Assembly (NCBI RefSeq): GCF_900176285.1
Contig: NZ_FWXF01000002.1
Span: 124,001 to 188,000, forward strand
Origin: Desulfacinum hydrothermale DSM 13146
Lineage (GTDB): Bacteria > Desulfobacterota > Syntrophobacteria > Syntrophobacterales > DSM-9756
DNA: 64,000 bases
Direction: 5' to 3'
Shown here: positions 1 to 7,116 of the stretch, one piece after another
Layout of the letters: every line of letters begins with the position of its first letter
Numbering within the stretch: position 1 is the first letter of the stretch
Position numbers and translations under genes: made by a program
Notes under the pieces: generated by a model
Databases searched by the model: none
Seen by the model: only the letters and a program-made list of their open reading frames with translations
Told to the model about the DNA's origin: nothing

Positions 1-224
1 TTGGGGTCGTCTCCCGGAAAATAGCCGTACATGTCGTAGTACGTGTTGAAGGCCGCCCTCAACTCATCCATCTGCTTCACCACCCTCTTGACCTTGGCGG
101 ACTCGATCATCTGCTGGCCCTTCAAAACGCCGCCGATGAGAAGTCCGATGATCACCAACACGATGGCGATCTCCACCAGGGTGAAGCCTCTCTGGTCCCC
201 GGCTCCCCACTTCAATCGGTTCAT
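1..224 (-). CDS. Type IV/MSHA-like prepilin, 3' end outside window
   Basis: Major or minor pilin of the pilus system encoded just upstream; it would be cut and methylated by a prepilin peptidase and assembled in the inner membrane. The first 74 codons are visible. After a short positively charged leader comes the class III signal motif GFTLVE followed by a hydrophobic helix (about residues 14-33), then a helical stretch and the YFPGDDP motif seen in many deltaproteobacterial prepilins. The start is the ATG at 222-224, preceded by a clear GGAGG. The gene runs off the left edge, so the globular domain and exact pilin type cannot be judged. It is the last gene seen of the minus-strand pilus cluster, 530 bp behind the secretin gene. 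Confidence 0.88.
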   Translation of the reverse strand, partial: MNRLKWGAGDQRGFTLVEIAIVLVIIGLLIGGVLKGQQMIESAKVKRVVKQMDELRAAFNTYYDMYGYFPGDDP

Positions 225-246
225 GTCATTGCCTCCTTACTGGAAT

Positions 247-262
247 TAAAGTCTTAACTTTA
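247..262. promoter_or_regulatory. Small perfect inverted repeat upstream of pilin
   Basis: TAAAGT-CTTA-ACTTTA, a 6-bp perfect inverted repeat 22 bp upstream of the prepilin start codon, just before its ribosome binding site. It could be an operator or a weak leader hairpin. No convincing promoter was recognised beside it. Confidence 0.3.
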
Positions 263-735
263 CCGCGATACCATGGTGCGCAGGACACACCACCTATCTT
301 CTAACGTGCTATCGGAATTCCTTTCCCAGCACTTTAATAGAAACCGTCCTTTTTTCCCATTTTGCCGGTTGAACAGGTTGAAGCATGCGCACCTCCCGGC
401 ATCCCCCACCCCCTGTGCTGCTCAATGGGATGGGCATGATACGGCTTTTCCAGGTCGGGGTTCCCGCGACATTGGCTTTGGGTGATTCGCCGAACCGGAA
501 GTCCGTCCGAAAAGGAGCCACCGACTGGAAGGGCGCCCCCCGCCACACCTTCTTTAAGGCCGATCCGATGGATCGCGTGTGCCCAAAACGATCGTAAAGC
601 CCTGTATTGACTGCATGCGTTGGGTGACGGCCGATTGGAAGCCGGCAACCCATGGACCCAGTGATTGGGAGGGACGTTTTAACACCCGTTTGGTTGCCAC
701 GCCACGTCCCGACGGGATTCATGGCAAGGGCACAA

Positions 736-753
736 GGCCGCGGGACCACGGCC
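736..753 (-). terminator. Possible hairpin terminator after secretin
   Basis: On the minus strand, GGCCGTG-GTCC-CGCGGCC forms a 7-bp stem (one G-U pair) immediately after the secretin stop codon. Only a short TTG follows, so it may be a processing hairpin rather than an efficient terminator. Confidence 0.35.
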
Positions 754-754
754 C

Positions 755-2305
755 TCACATAAGCCGCGGGGTGAGGATCACCACCAGTTCGGTGCTCTCG
801 CTTTCTTGCCGGTGATTGCGGAAGAGCCCTCCCAGCAAGGGGATGTCCCCCGCCAGGGGCACCTTGTCCTGCTTCCAGCTGTCGTTTCGCCGGATCAGAC
901 CCGCCAGCACCACACTCTGCCCTTCACGGACCCGCACCATGGTGCCCATCTCCCTGAGAGAGATGATGGGGTTGCGCACCTGTTGGACGCTGGATCCCGC
1001 CGTGGGGATATCCACCACCTCCTCACCCTGCAGGTTGGTGATGGAGGGAACCACATGCAAGAGGATTTCCCCATCGTCGGCGATCTGCGGGGAGATGCCC
1101 AGTTGCAGGCCCAACAGGGCCCGCTTGATGGAGGACTCGAAAAGCACATTGCCGTTTTGGTCCACCGTGAGCCCCGACACGTCCCCGAAGGGGAGCTGAC
1201 TGCCCACGGTGATCACCGCCGATTGCCCGTTCATGACCGCGATCTGGGGGTTGGAAAGGACCCGCAACTGCCCCTGCGAGCGCAAAAAATCGATGAGCAC
1301 GTTCAGGGCGGTCGCCCCCTTGGTAAGGCTCAGCCCCGCGGCGCCTCCCGTCCCCGGACTGGAGATGGTGGCCCCGGTACCGGACGCCAACCCGGCGCCC
1401 AGATTCTGCACCAGGGTCAAAGCCCCCTCTGCGCCGAAAAGGGAAAGCCTTTCCTGGAGCAGATCCCACTGAATCCCCATTTGATTGGAATCGCTCAATT
1501 GGACTTCCAGGAGTTTGGCATCGATGAGCACCTGGCGTTTGACCACTTCCTTGAGGCGCTCGATGAAACGCCGGATGCTGGACATCCGGGAAGGCACATC
1601 GGCCACATAGATGGTTCCCGCATAGGGTTGGACGAGCACTGTGCCTTCGGGGCTCTTCAGGGCCTCCAGGGCCGACTTGATCTGGCCCCAGATGTCGGCC
1701 GTCTCATCGGAGTCTTCCGTTTCCACCCGAAACTCGCTGGTCACCGCGGAGCTTCCGCCCCCACCTCCCGCCGTCTCCATGGCACTGCCCAGGATGTCGC
1801 CACCCACCTTGGTGGTGGTCTTTCGTTTGGATCGGAGATACTCCACATGGAAGATCTCCTCCTCGAAGCGCTGAACCAAGAGAGATCCCGCATCAACCTT
1901 GTAGGCATAGTCCGCGCCCTGCACCACCACCGTTTGGAGTGCTTCGTCCAAGGTGGCGTTGGACAGGCGCACGTAAACCGGAAGGCTCAAGTCCAATCCC
2001 TTTTGGACGATCAGGTTGAGATCGGCTTCCTGGGCGATGGCGGCAAGAACGGCCGACAGAGGGGCCCCATCGAATTGCAGTGAGTAGAGCTTGGACTCTT
2101 GGGGAGAAGGTGGGACGTAAGGCTGGACCTTTTCCTCCAGAGCAGGGGGCCCCGGCGGCGGATTCCCCTTGGGGGGATGGAGATAGCTGGAAGGCAGCCG
2201 CGCTTCTCCCCGGTTGCGACCCGCCATATTGGGCCCGGCGCAAGACACCAGGACAAACAGCATCACAAACAGTGCGAACCAAGATAATCTGTGTTCAGGT
2301 TTCAT
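755..2305 (-). CDS. Outer-membrane secretin lipoprotein, MshL/PilQ type
   Basis: Forms the outer-membrane gate through which the pilus passes. The 516-residue protein starts with a lipoprotein signal peptide (lipobox LVSC, lipidated Cys22), then a short N-terminal secretin/TonB-like domain and a ring-building domain interrupted by a Gly-Ser-rich loop. The C-terminal secretin domain contains VPLAGDIPLLGGLF and ends in the family-typical VILTPRLM. The start is the ATG at 2303-2305 with GGAGG upstream; a longer open frame reaches 2521 but overlaps the previous gene and would bury the signal peptide. It overlaps the upstream PilP-like gene by 11 nt. Gene order (PilM/N-, O-, P-like, secretin) matches mshI-J-K-L, so MshL is the best name by analogy. 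Confidence 0.9.
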   Translation of the reverse strand: MKPEHRLSWFALFVMLFVLVSCAGPNMAGRNRGEARLPSSYLHPPKGNPPPGPPALEEKVQPYVPPSPQESKLYSLQFDGAPLSAVLAAIAQEADLNLIVQKGLDLSLPVYVRLSNATLDEALQTVVVQGADYAYKVDAGSLLVQRFEEEIFHVEYLRSKRKTTTKVGGDILGSAMETAGGGGGSSAVTSEFRVETEDSDETADIWGQIKSALEALKSPEGTVLVQPYAGTIYVADVPSRMSSIRRFIERLKEVVKRQVLIDAKLLEVQLSDSNQMGIQWDLLQERLSLFGAEGALTLVQNLGAGLASGTGATISSPGTGGAAGLSLTKGATALNVLIDFLRSQGQLRVLSNPQIAVMNGQSAVITVGSQLPFGDVSGLTVDQNGNVLFESSIKRALLGLQLGISPQIADDGEILLHVVPSITNLQGEEVVDIPTAGSSVQQVRNPIISLREMGTMVRVREGQSVVLAGLIRRNDSWKQDKVPLAGDIPLLGGLFRNHRQESESTELVVILTPRLM

Positions 2306-2966
2306 TGTCCGAGCCTCCACCTTGGACCCGTTTGGCGTCCTGGATTTCCTGCAAGTGAGCATCTGAGGGTAAAGGTTCCTTTCCCACACCCGGATCCCCC
2401 GCCTCAGTCGGATCCTGCGTTTGGGAAGGAACAAAAACCCAGGGAATCCGCCTCGGTTCCAACCGCACGGGATTTCCTTGGCGATCCCGCAAGACCACTT
2501 GATGGGGTTGGATGTCCGCAACCCGATAGGAGCCGATCATATCCCCTTCAACCACACGCTTGCCGCCCATGACGGCGATGCAAGGGGACCCACCGCCCCA
2601 TTCATGCCGGCACACGATCCCTTGCAGCAAGGGAGGACGCTCCCGCACCACCGGGGTCTCGTCCACGGGGGGTTGAAGCACCTCTTGCCCAAGAGGCGGG
2701 GCCTGGGGGCCTTTGTTTCCGGAAAGGGAGAGGGCCGGCACCCGCCGGGCGAGCTCCTCCAAAGCGGCCTGGCGTTTGGTCCACAGGGCATGGGTATCCC
2801 GCGCCCGAACCACCACGCCTCTTGTCCCCTGCCATGGCGCACGTTGCGAAAGGCTTTCATGGGAACCGGGGCCATGGCCCCAGAATAGAAAGCCGCAGGT
2901 GCCCACAAAAAGCGCCGCCACAAGCAGCCAAAAGCGGCCAGGGTGCGTCAAGATCCAAGCGTTCAT
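2295..2966 (-). CDS. PilP/MshK-like pilus assembly protein
   Basis: A 223-residue protein with one N-terminal membrane helix (about residues 11-31) and a periplasmic part. A variable linker is followed by a small beta-rich region (about residues 140-205: IVCRHEWGG, VVEGDMIGSYRVADI, VVLRDRQGNPVRLEP) that has the look of the PilP/GspC homology region, which connects the inner-membrane complex to the secretin. The start at 2964-2966 overlaps the stop of the PilO-like gene in an ATGA arrangement, and its own end overlaps the secretin start. Sequence similarity to named families is weak; position in the cluster carries much of the call. Confidence 0.6.
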   Translation of the reverse strand: MNAWILTHPGRFWLLVAALFVGTCGFLFWGHGPGSHESLSQRAPWQGTRGVVVRARDTHALWTKRQAALEELARRVPALSLSGNKGPQAPPLGQEVLQPPVDETPVVRERPPLLQGIVCRHEWGGGSPCIAVMGGKRVVEGDMIGSYRVADIQPHQVVLRDRQGNPVRLEPRRIPWVFVPSQTQDPTEAGDPGVGKEPLPSDAHLQEIQDAKRVQGGGSDNET

Positions 2967-3532
2967 GGGACGATCCTCGCATGAAAGACTGTGGTAAGCT
3001 GGACGTCCCAGGATCCAGAGTCGGGGGATTGAGCAATCCCCGGATGGATGGTGCCGAGCCCCCTGTCCTCCTGTCGGCTCCTGGAGCGTTTCACCTGGAC
3101 CTTTTCGATCTCCCAGAAGGGATAGCGGCGTTCTGCCTCCGCCATCCAGGCCAGGCATTTTTCGGGCTCAGCGCGCAGTGCAACCTCCACGGACATACGG
3201 AGGTAGGGATCACCCAGCTGGGAGACTTCCGGGCCCTTTTGCACGGAGCACTCGATTTTCTCAAGCCCCATGCGGTCCCCCAACTGTTTCAGTTCTTCTT
3301 CCAGGACAAGCCAGCCGATCCGTGGATCCTTGCACGGCAGATGGCACTCCCGAACCCATCGGCCGAGATCTTTCGCCAAAGGATAGACAGCCTCATAGGT
3401 TCCCTGGATTTCTCGGGCCATTTGGACGCGCCGTGCTGCCTCCCCGGCCTGGTATTGCCGATACCAGCCGAGCCAAGCCGCCAGGACGGCCATCGCCCAA
3501 ACCACCACGAGAATCACGCCCCTTTTGCCCAT
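2963..3532 (-). CDS. PilO/MshJ-like inner-membrane pilus protein
   Basis: A 189-residue bitopic protein: a Val/Ala-rich membrane helix at residues 5-22, a helical stretch at about 25-55, then a compact periplasmic domain with four Cys (two in the HLPC and ECSVQ segments), as in PilO/GspM-type ferredoxin-like folds. In this family the protein pairs with PilN to make the inner-membrane platform. It overlaps both neighbours by a few bases (19 nt with the PilM/N-like gene, 4 nt with the PilP-like gene), so translation is probably coupled. The assignment rests mostly on size, topology and gene order. Confidence 0.6.
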   Translation of the reverse strand: MGKRGVILVVVWAMAVLAAWLGWYRQYQAGEAARRVQMAREIQGTYEAVYPLAKDLGRWVRECHLPCKDPRIGWLVLEEELKQLGDRMGLEKIECSVQKGPEVSQLGDPYLRMSVEVALRAEPEKCLAWMAEAERRYPFWEIEKVQVKRSRSRQEDRGLGTIHPGIAQSPDSGSWDVQLTTVFHARIVP

Positions 3533-4980
3533 GGGATCTCCAGCTCCAGATGGAAACGGTATCTTTGTGGAACGCCCTCTTTTGCCGAACCCAACTGCTC
3601 GAAGGGTATCCGGGACAGGGGAATTTTCTTCAGATTGGGATCCAAGGCCCCCAACCCATCCAGGACCATCCTCAATTGCTCCTCAAACACGTGCACCGAA
3701 GAGGCCGTCACAACGGCGTCCAGGGCCAGTCGGGTTACCGCGCCCAGGTCCATGGAGACGGCCTCCAGTGTCACCGGGGCGGGTAGGCTCCGCTGGATCG
3801 CATGGAGCAAAAGCGCGGGACTTCCCTTGCCAAAGCGGCTGGAGATGAATTGCGCTTCCTGACGCCACTGGTTCAGCGCCGGATGGGGCATCTGGAGGTT
3901 GTCCGCCATGCCCTGCGCGGCCGGAACTTCACGCCAGATCCCACCCGTAGGCGAGAACAAACTCCCCAACAAGATGAAAGCCGTTGTGGCCGCGCCCGTG
4001 AGAATGCCCCATCGAAACCAGGGATCCAGCGCAAGCTCACGTTTATGGCGGGACGGAAGGATGTTTCCGGATAGAGCGTTCACACGATCACAGTCCACCA
4101 AAGCCAAAGCGCGTTGCCAACCTGCCGCGTCCCAGTCGGCCGCGTCGCTCCATACCTTCACCTCCGCCGATGGTTGCCACCTTTCCACCGTCCAGGCCGG
4201 CGACTGCTTCAAATTCTCCACAAGCAAAGAGACCCATTCCCCGTCACCGTCCAGAAGGATCCGGGAAAACGGGCGTTTTTGCTGCTGTTGAAAAAAGACG
4301 TTGGATTGCTGGATCTCGTAGGAGAGAACCTCCACAAGGGACGGGGGATCCGTTCCCATGGGTTTCAGGTCCCGGTGGAAAGCCAGCCTGTCGTCGGAAA
4401 AGGCGTAAAGATGGAATCGACCCTGTCGCTCGAAAAGAACCGCTTTGACTTCATCTTTCGGCACCGTCGGCGTGTTTCGAAGCAGATCCTCCCACAGAAA
4501 GCCTGCGGTGGTGATGGCCCGCACGTGCACACCCCGCCTTTTCAGGGCTTGGAAGACCCGCCAAACCATGGGATCCCGTGCGAAGCGCACATGGAAGCCC
4601 TTCCGCCCATTTCCGGACGGATCCGATCTCCAGCAAAAGAAGTGGGCTCCTTCAGAATCTCCTCCCAGTTCCCTTCGCACTTGCCGGTAGGCGTAGCTTT
4701 CAATGAGCCGGGTTTTGGTGCTCTCGAATGGAACCCATTTGTCGGAAACCCACGCGTCGGGCACCACGACGACGGCCCCTTCACCCCCCTGGAAGGCTTC
4801 CTCGGGGAAAAACGCCTCGACGGGGGCTTGGGCTCCCTGGGGCGAAAAGGGAAAGGAAGTTCGATGTCTAAAGCCACGAACGTCCCTTGCGCGGACCGGC
4901 TCCACACTGAAAACGTGGAAGGCATCTTGGGATACCCACACAATCACCTGGTCTTTTTTGCGGCCTCGCCACATCACCAT
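3514..4980 (-). CDS. PilM/PilN-like fusion (MshI/GspL-like)
   Basis: A 488-residue protein with a large cytoplasmic actin-like part (about residues 10-315), one membrane helix (about 322-342) and a periplasmic PilN-like ferredoxin-fold domain (about 360-480). In most type IV pilus systems PilM and PilN are separate; the single-chain form resembles GspL of type II secretion and MshI of MSHA pili. Its role would be to hold the cytoplasmic ATPases against the inner-membrane platform. The ATG at 4978-4980 has GAGG six bases upstream and lies 14 nt past the pilT stop. Domain boundaries are by eye and the first domain is divergent. Confidence 0.65.
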   Translation of the reverse strand: MVMWRGRKKDQVIVWVSQDAFHVFSVEPVRARDVRGFRHRTSFPFSPQGAQAPVEAFFPEEAFQGGEGAVVVVPDAWVSDKWVPFESTKTRLIESYAYRQVRRELGGDSEGAHFFCWRSDPSGNGRKGFHVRFARDPMVWRVFQALKRRGVHVRAITTAGFLWEDLLRNTPTVPKDEVKAVLFERQGRFHLYAFSDDRLAFHRDLKPMGTDPPSLVEVLSYEIQQSNVFFQQQQKRPFSRILLDGDGEWVSLLVENLKQSPAWTVERWQPSAEVKVWSDAADWDAAGWQRALALVDCDRVNALSGNILPSRHKRELALDPWFRWGILTGAATTAFILLGSLFSPTGGIWREVPAAQGMADNLQMPHPALNQWRQEAQFISSRFGKGSPALLLHAIQRSLPAPVTLEAVSMDLGAVTRLALDAVVTASSVHVFEEQLRMVLDGLGALDPNLKKIPLSRIPFEQLGSAKEGVPQRYRFHLELEIPWAKGA

Positions 4981-4994
4981 CGTTCCTCGGGGGT

Positions 4995-6068
4995 CTAAAA
5001 GGCGGCCTGACGCGAAACCATCGTGCGCAGCTCCTCGGGATCGGGGCTGTAATTGAGCGCGGTTTCCATGGAAAGGCTCCCTTGCTGCACCAATCGCAGG
5101 AGACTTTGATTCATGGTGACCATTTGCGTCTCGGTTTGCCCGAGCTGCATCTGGGCGTAGATCTGATGGATCTTGTTGTCTCGAATGAGATGGCGCATGG
5201 CCGGAGTGGGCAAAAAAATCTCCAACGCCAACAACCTTCCCACGCCATCTACGTGGGGCAGCAGAAGTTGGCTCACCGTGCCTTCCAGGACCATGGACAG
5301 CTGAAGGCGCACCTGGTTTTGCTGATGCTGGGGAAAGACATCGATGATCCGATGGATCGTCTGAACCGCCGTGTTGGTATGCAGGGTACCCAAGGTGAGA
5401 TGGCCCGTTTCACTCAAGGTGAGAGCGGCTTGGATCGTTTCCAGATCCCGCATTTCTCCGATCATGATGACGTCAGGATCTTGACGCAGCACCCGTCGGA
5501 GGGCGGAATGAAACGATTGGGTATCCCGGCCCACTTCCCGCTGATTGACCAGGCACTTCTTGTGGGAATGGACATATTCGATGGGGTCCTCGATGGTCAC
5601 AATGTGGCCCGAACGATTCTGGTTGATCCAATCGATCATGGCCGCCAGGGTCGTGGACTTGCCGCTTCCCGTGGGCCCGGTCACGAGCACCAGGCCCCTG
5701 GGTTTCTGGAGAAGATCAGCGATGACGGGCGGCAGACCCAGTTCGTCCAGGCTGGGTACCCGAAAGGGAATGGCGCGAAAGCTCCCGCCCACGCTTCCGC
5801 GCTGGCGAAAGAGATTCACCCGGAAAAGGCTGACGCCTTCGAGTCCAAAGGAAAAATCCAGTTCCCCGTCGCGAAGGAACTGCTCCTTCTGTTCCTGGGA
5901 GAGGATCCCCAGACAGAGCCGCTCCGTATCGGCGGGCCTCAGGATTTCATCGCGCGCTGGGACCAGTCTGCCATAGATTCGGTACTGGGGGCGCGCCCCG
6001 GCGGTGATGTGCAGATCTGAGGCTTCCAGCTCGGGCATCCGGGCCAGCAGGTCTTGCAGCGAGATCAT
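4995..6068 (-). CDS. pilT: Twitching motility retraction ATPase PilT
   Basis: Hexameric ATPase that drives pilus depolymerisation. The 357 residues show the full set of GspE/PilT motifs: SDLHITAGARP near the N-terminus, Walker A GPTGSGKST (131-139), Asp box, Walker B DVIMIGEMRD (199-208) and His box TGHLTLGTLHTNTA (221-234). The C-terminal AMRHLIRDNK matches the PilT AIRNLIRE region needed for retraction. The ATG at 6066-6068 follows GGAGG; an upstream in-frame Met at 6134 has no such site. It is the first gene of the minus-strand pilus operon, directly downstream of a sigma-54 promoter. Confidence 0.95.
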   Translation of the reverse strand: MISLQDLLARMPELEASDLHITAGARPQYRIYGRLVPARDEILRPADTERLCLGILSQEQKEQFLRDGELDFSFGLEGVSLFRVNLFRQRGSVGGSFRAIPFRVPSLDELGLPPVIADLLQKPRGLVLVTGPTGSGKSTTLAAMIDWINQNRSGHIVTIEDPIEYVHSHKKCLVNQREVGRDTQSFHSALRRVLRQDPDVIMIGEMRDLETIQAALTLSETGHLTLGTLHTNTAVQTIHRIIDVFPQHQQNQVRLQLSMVLEGTVSQLLLPHVDGVGRLLALEIFLPTPAMRHLIRDNKIHQIYAQMQLGQTETQMVTMNQSLLRLVQQGSLSMETALNYSPDPEELRTMVSRQAAF

Positions 6069-6129
6069 GTTCCCCTCCGTCCCAGTTCGCGGCATCCCAT
6101 GAACGGCGCGAGTCCACGCGGGAAGGTTC

Positions 6130-6145
6130 GGCAAACTTCGTGCCT
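6130..6145 (-). promoter_or_regulatory. Sigma-54 promoter of the pilT pilus operon
   Basis: On the minus strand AGGCACGAAGTTTGCC matches the sigma-54 consensus (TGGCACG-N4-TTGC) at all but the first base, with GG and GC separated by exactly 10 nt. It lies about 60 bp upstream of the pilT start in a 122-bp gap. No GTCA-N6-TGAC palindrome is seen upstream, so another activator, such as a PilR-type protein encoded elsewhere, is more likely to act here. Confidence 0.75.
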
Positions 6146-6190
6146 AAACTTTCACCTTCAGATTCTCTAATCGGCTTATGGCAGGAATAC

Positions 6191-6685
6191 TTAAAAGGAT
6201 TCTTCGTTGCGGAGGGTCTGGATGGGATAGTCCCGGCCCGCCACCGTGAGACGATAGCCGCCGGTCTCATCCCAGCGCAGCAAGGAGGCCAGCTCGTAGT
6301 AGGCCACCTTGCCCAACCGGGCGGGCAGATTCCTTTTCGTGGCAAGACAATAGAGGGCGCGCTCGCCCTGAATGCGAAGGCTCTCGGGCCGAAGCGGCTC
6401 TTCCCGGCCGTCTTCCAGAAGGATCCGGATGCGTCGCACCGAACCGGATGCTTCCTTGTCGACAAAGATATACCGCACCCAGAGAGGCGCATCGGCCACG
6501 CGCACCGGATGCACTTCCCCTTCGCATCGGACGTAGTAGCGGCCGATTCTTTCAAAGAGGGACCGGCTCAGGAGGCGAAAAAGATCGCGGTCTTCCACCG
6601 GATTGCCTTCACAGAACCACCGGCCGTGTTCGTCGATGAAGTAATCGTAGAGATGGCGTTGGCCCCGCCGCTTGGGCTCCCCCAT
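6191..6685 (-). CDS. DUF1285-like protein of unknown function
   Basis: A 164-residue soluble protein. The stretch from about residue 16 (DEHGRWFCEGNPVEDRDL) through LLSRSLFERIGRYYVRCEG and VADAPLWVRYI follows the pattern of the DUF1285 family: an opening with Gly-Arg-Trp, then a loop giving Gly-x-Tyr-Tyr, then Val-x-Asp-Ala-Pro. It has no signal peptide or membrane helix. Function is unknown for that family. The ATG at 6683-6685 is directly preceded by an in-frame GTG, and AAAGGA lies 9-12 bases upstream; either codon could be used. It sits downstream of selB and the Dabb gene, separated by a 95-bp inverted-repeat element. Confidence 0.65.
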   Translation of the reverse strand: MGEPKRRGQRHLYDYFIDEHGRWFCEGNPVEDRDLFRLLSRSLFERIGRYYVRCEGEVHPVRVADAPLWVRYIFVDKEASGSVRRIRILLEDGREEPLRPESLRIQGERALYCLATKRNLPARLGKVAYYELASLLRWDETGGYRLTVAGRDYPIQTLRNEESF

Positions 6686-6711
6686 CACATCACGTCCTTT
6701 GCACCCGTCTT

Positions 6712-6806
6712 GGAGCTTGTCCGAGAAGGCCCAGGTTGCTCCCTGCGGGCCCCATCTATCCGTTGGCACAGGGCGGGCGCAATCTGGGCGTTTTCAAACA
6801 AGCTCT
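6712..6806. repeat. 95-bp imperfect inverted-repeat element
   Basis: Arms at 6712-6742 and 6776-6806 are inverted copies of each other, about 24 of 31 positions matching by eye, around a 33-nt centre. The right arm ends exactly at the stop codon of the Dabb gene and the left arm begins just before the ribosome binding site of the next gene, so the element fills the gap almost exactly. It may be a small dispersed palindromic element of the REP/MITE kind or a large hairpin that separates expression of the two genes. Confidence 0.5.
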
Positions 6807-7097
6807 TTAGAAGGTGAAATCCACCGCCACGATCTGATCGCAGATCCGCTTGACGATCTCCAGGACCTTCACGTGTTCCGGGTGCACCTGATAGCGTTTG
6901 AGCGACTCCAGATCCTTGAAGCTGGAAACGAGGCCGAAGTCGAACGAACGCTCAGAGCGAACAATATCCCTTCCGAAATCGTAGGAAAGGATCTCCGGAA
7001 TGGCCCCGGGAAGGGCGTCCAGTCCCTTCTCCAAGGATTCCACGTCCTCTTCCGTCACACCCGGCTTGAACTTGAGCAGCACCACGTGCTTGATCAT
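6807..7097 (-). CDS. Dabb (stress-responsive A/B barrel) protein
   Basis: A 96-residue protein that is a single Dabb domain: the opening MIKHVVLLKFKPGV, a helix with alternating Glu/Leu, the middle FDFGLVSSFKDLESLKRY and the closing IVAVDF strand. Dabb proteins form dimeric ferredoxin-like barrels; some are stress-induced and some are cyclases, but bacterial single-domain members mostly lack a known role. The ATG at 7095-7097 has GGAGG upstream. It begins 19 nt after the selB stop and is very likely co-transcribed with selB; no functional link to selenium is known. Confidence 0.85.
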   Translation of the reverse strand: MIKHVVLLKFKPGVTEEDVESLEKGLDALPGAIPEILSYDFGRDIVRSERSFDFGLVSSFKDLESLKRYQVHPEHVKVLEIVKRICDQIVAVDFTF

Positions 7098-7116
7098 CAC
7101 GCTCCTCCCCGTTCCC

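Larger units (their letters stand above)
225..754. other. 530-bp gap between secretin and pilin genes
   Basis: No supported gene. It holds the small inverted repeat next to the pilin start and a GC-rich hairpin just past the secretin stop. The open frames here are short, lack ribosome binding sites and look like no family I know. The gap suggests the pilin is transcribed at least partly on its own. Confidence 0.5.

Noticed and set aside
309-758. 149-codon minus-strand frame between secretin and pilin
   Set aside because: No binding site, signal sequence or family resemblance; it starts over the secretin stop and looks random.
806-2083. 425-codon plus-strand frame across the secretin gene
   Set aside because: Antisense shadow of a well-supported secretin, with no plausible start signals or domains.
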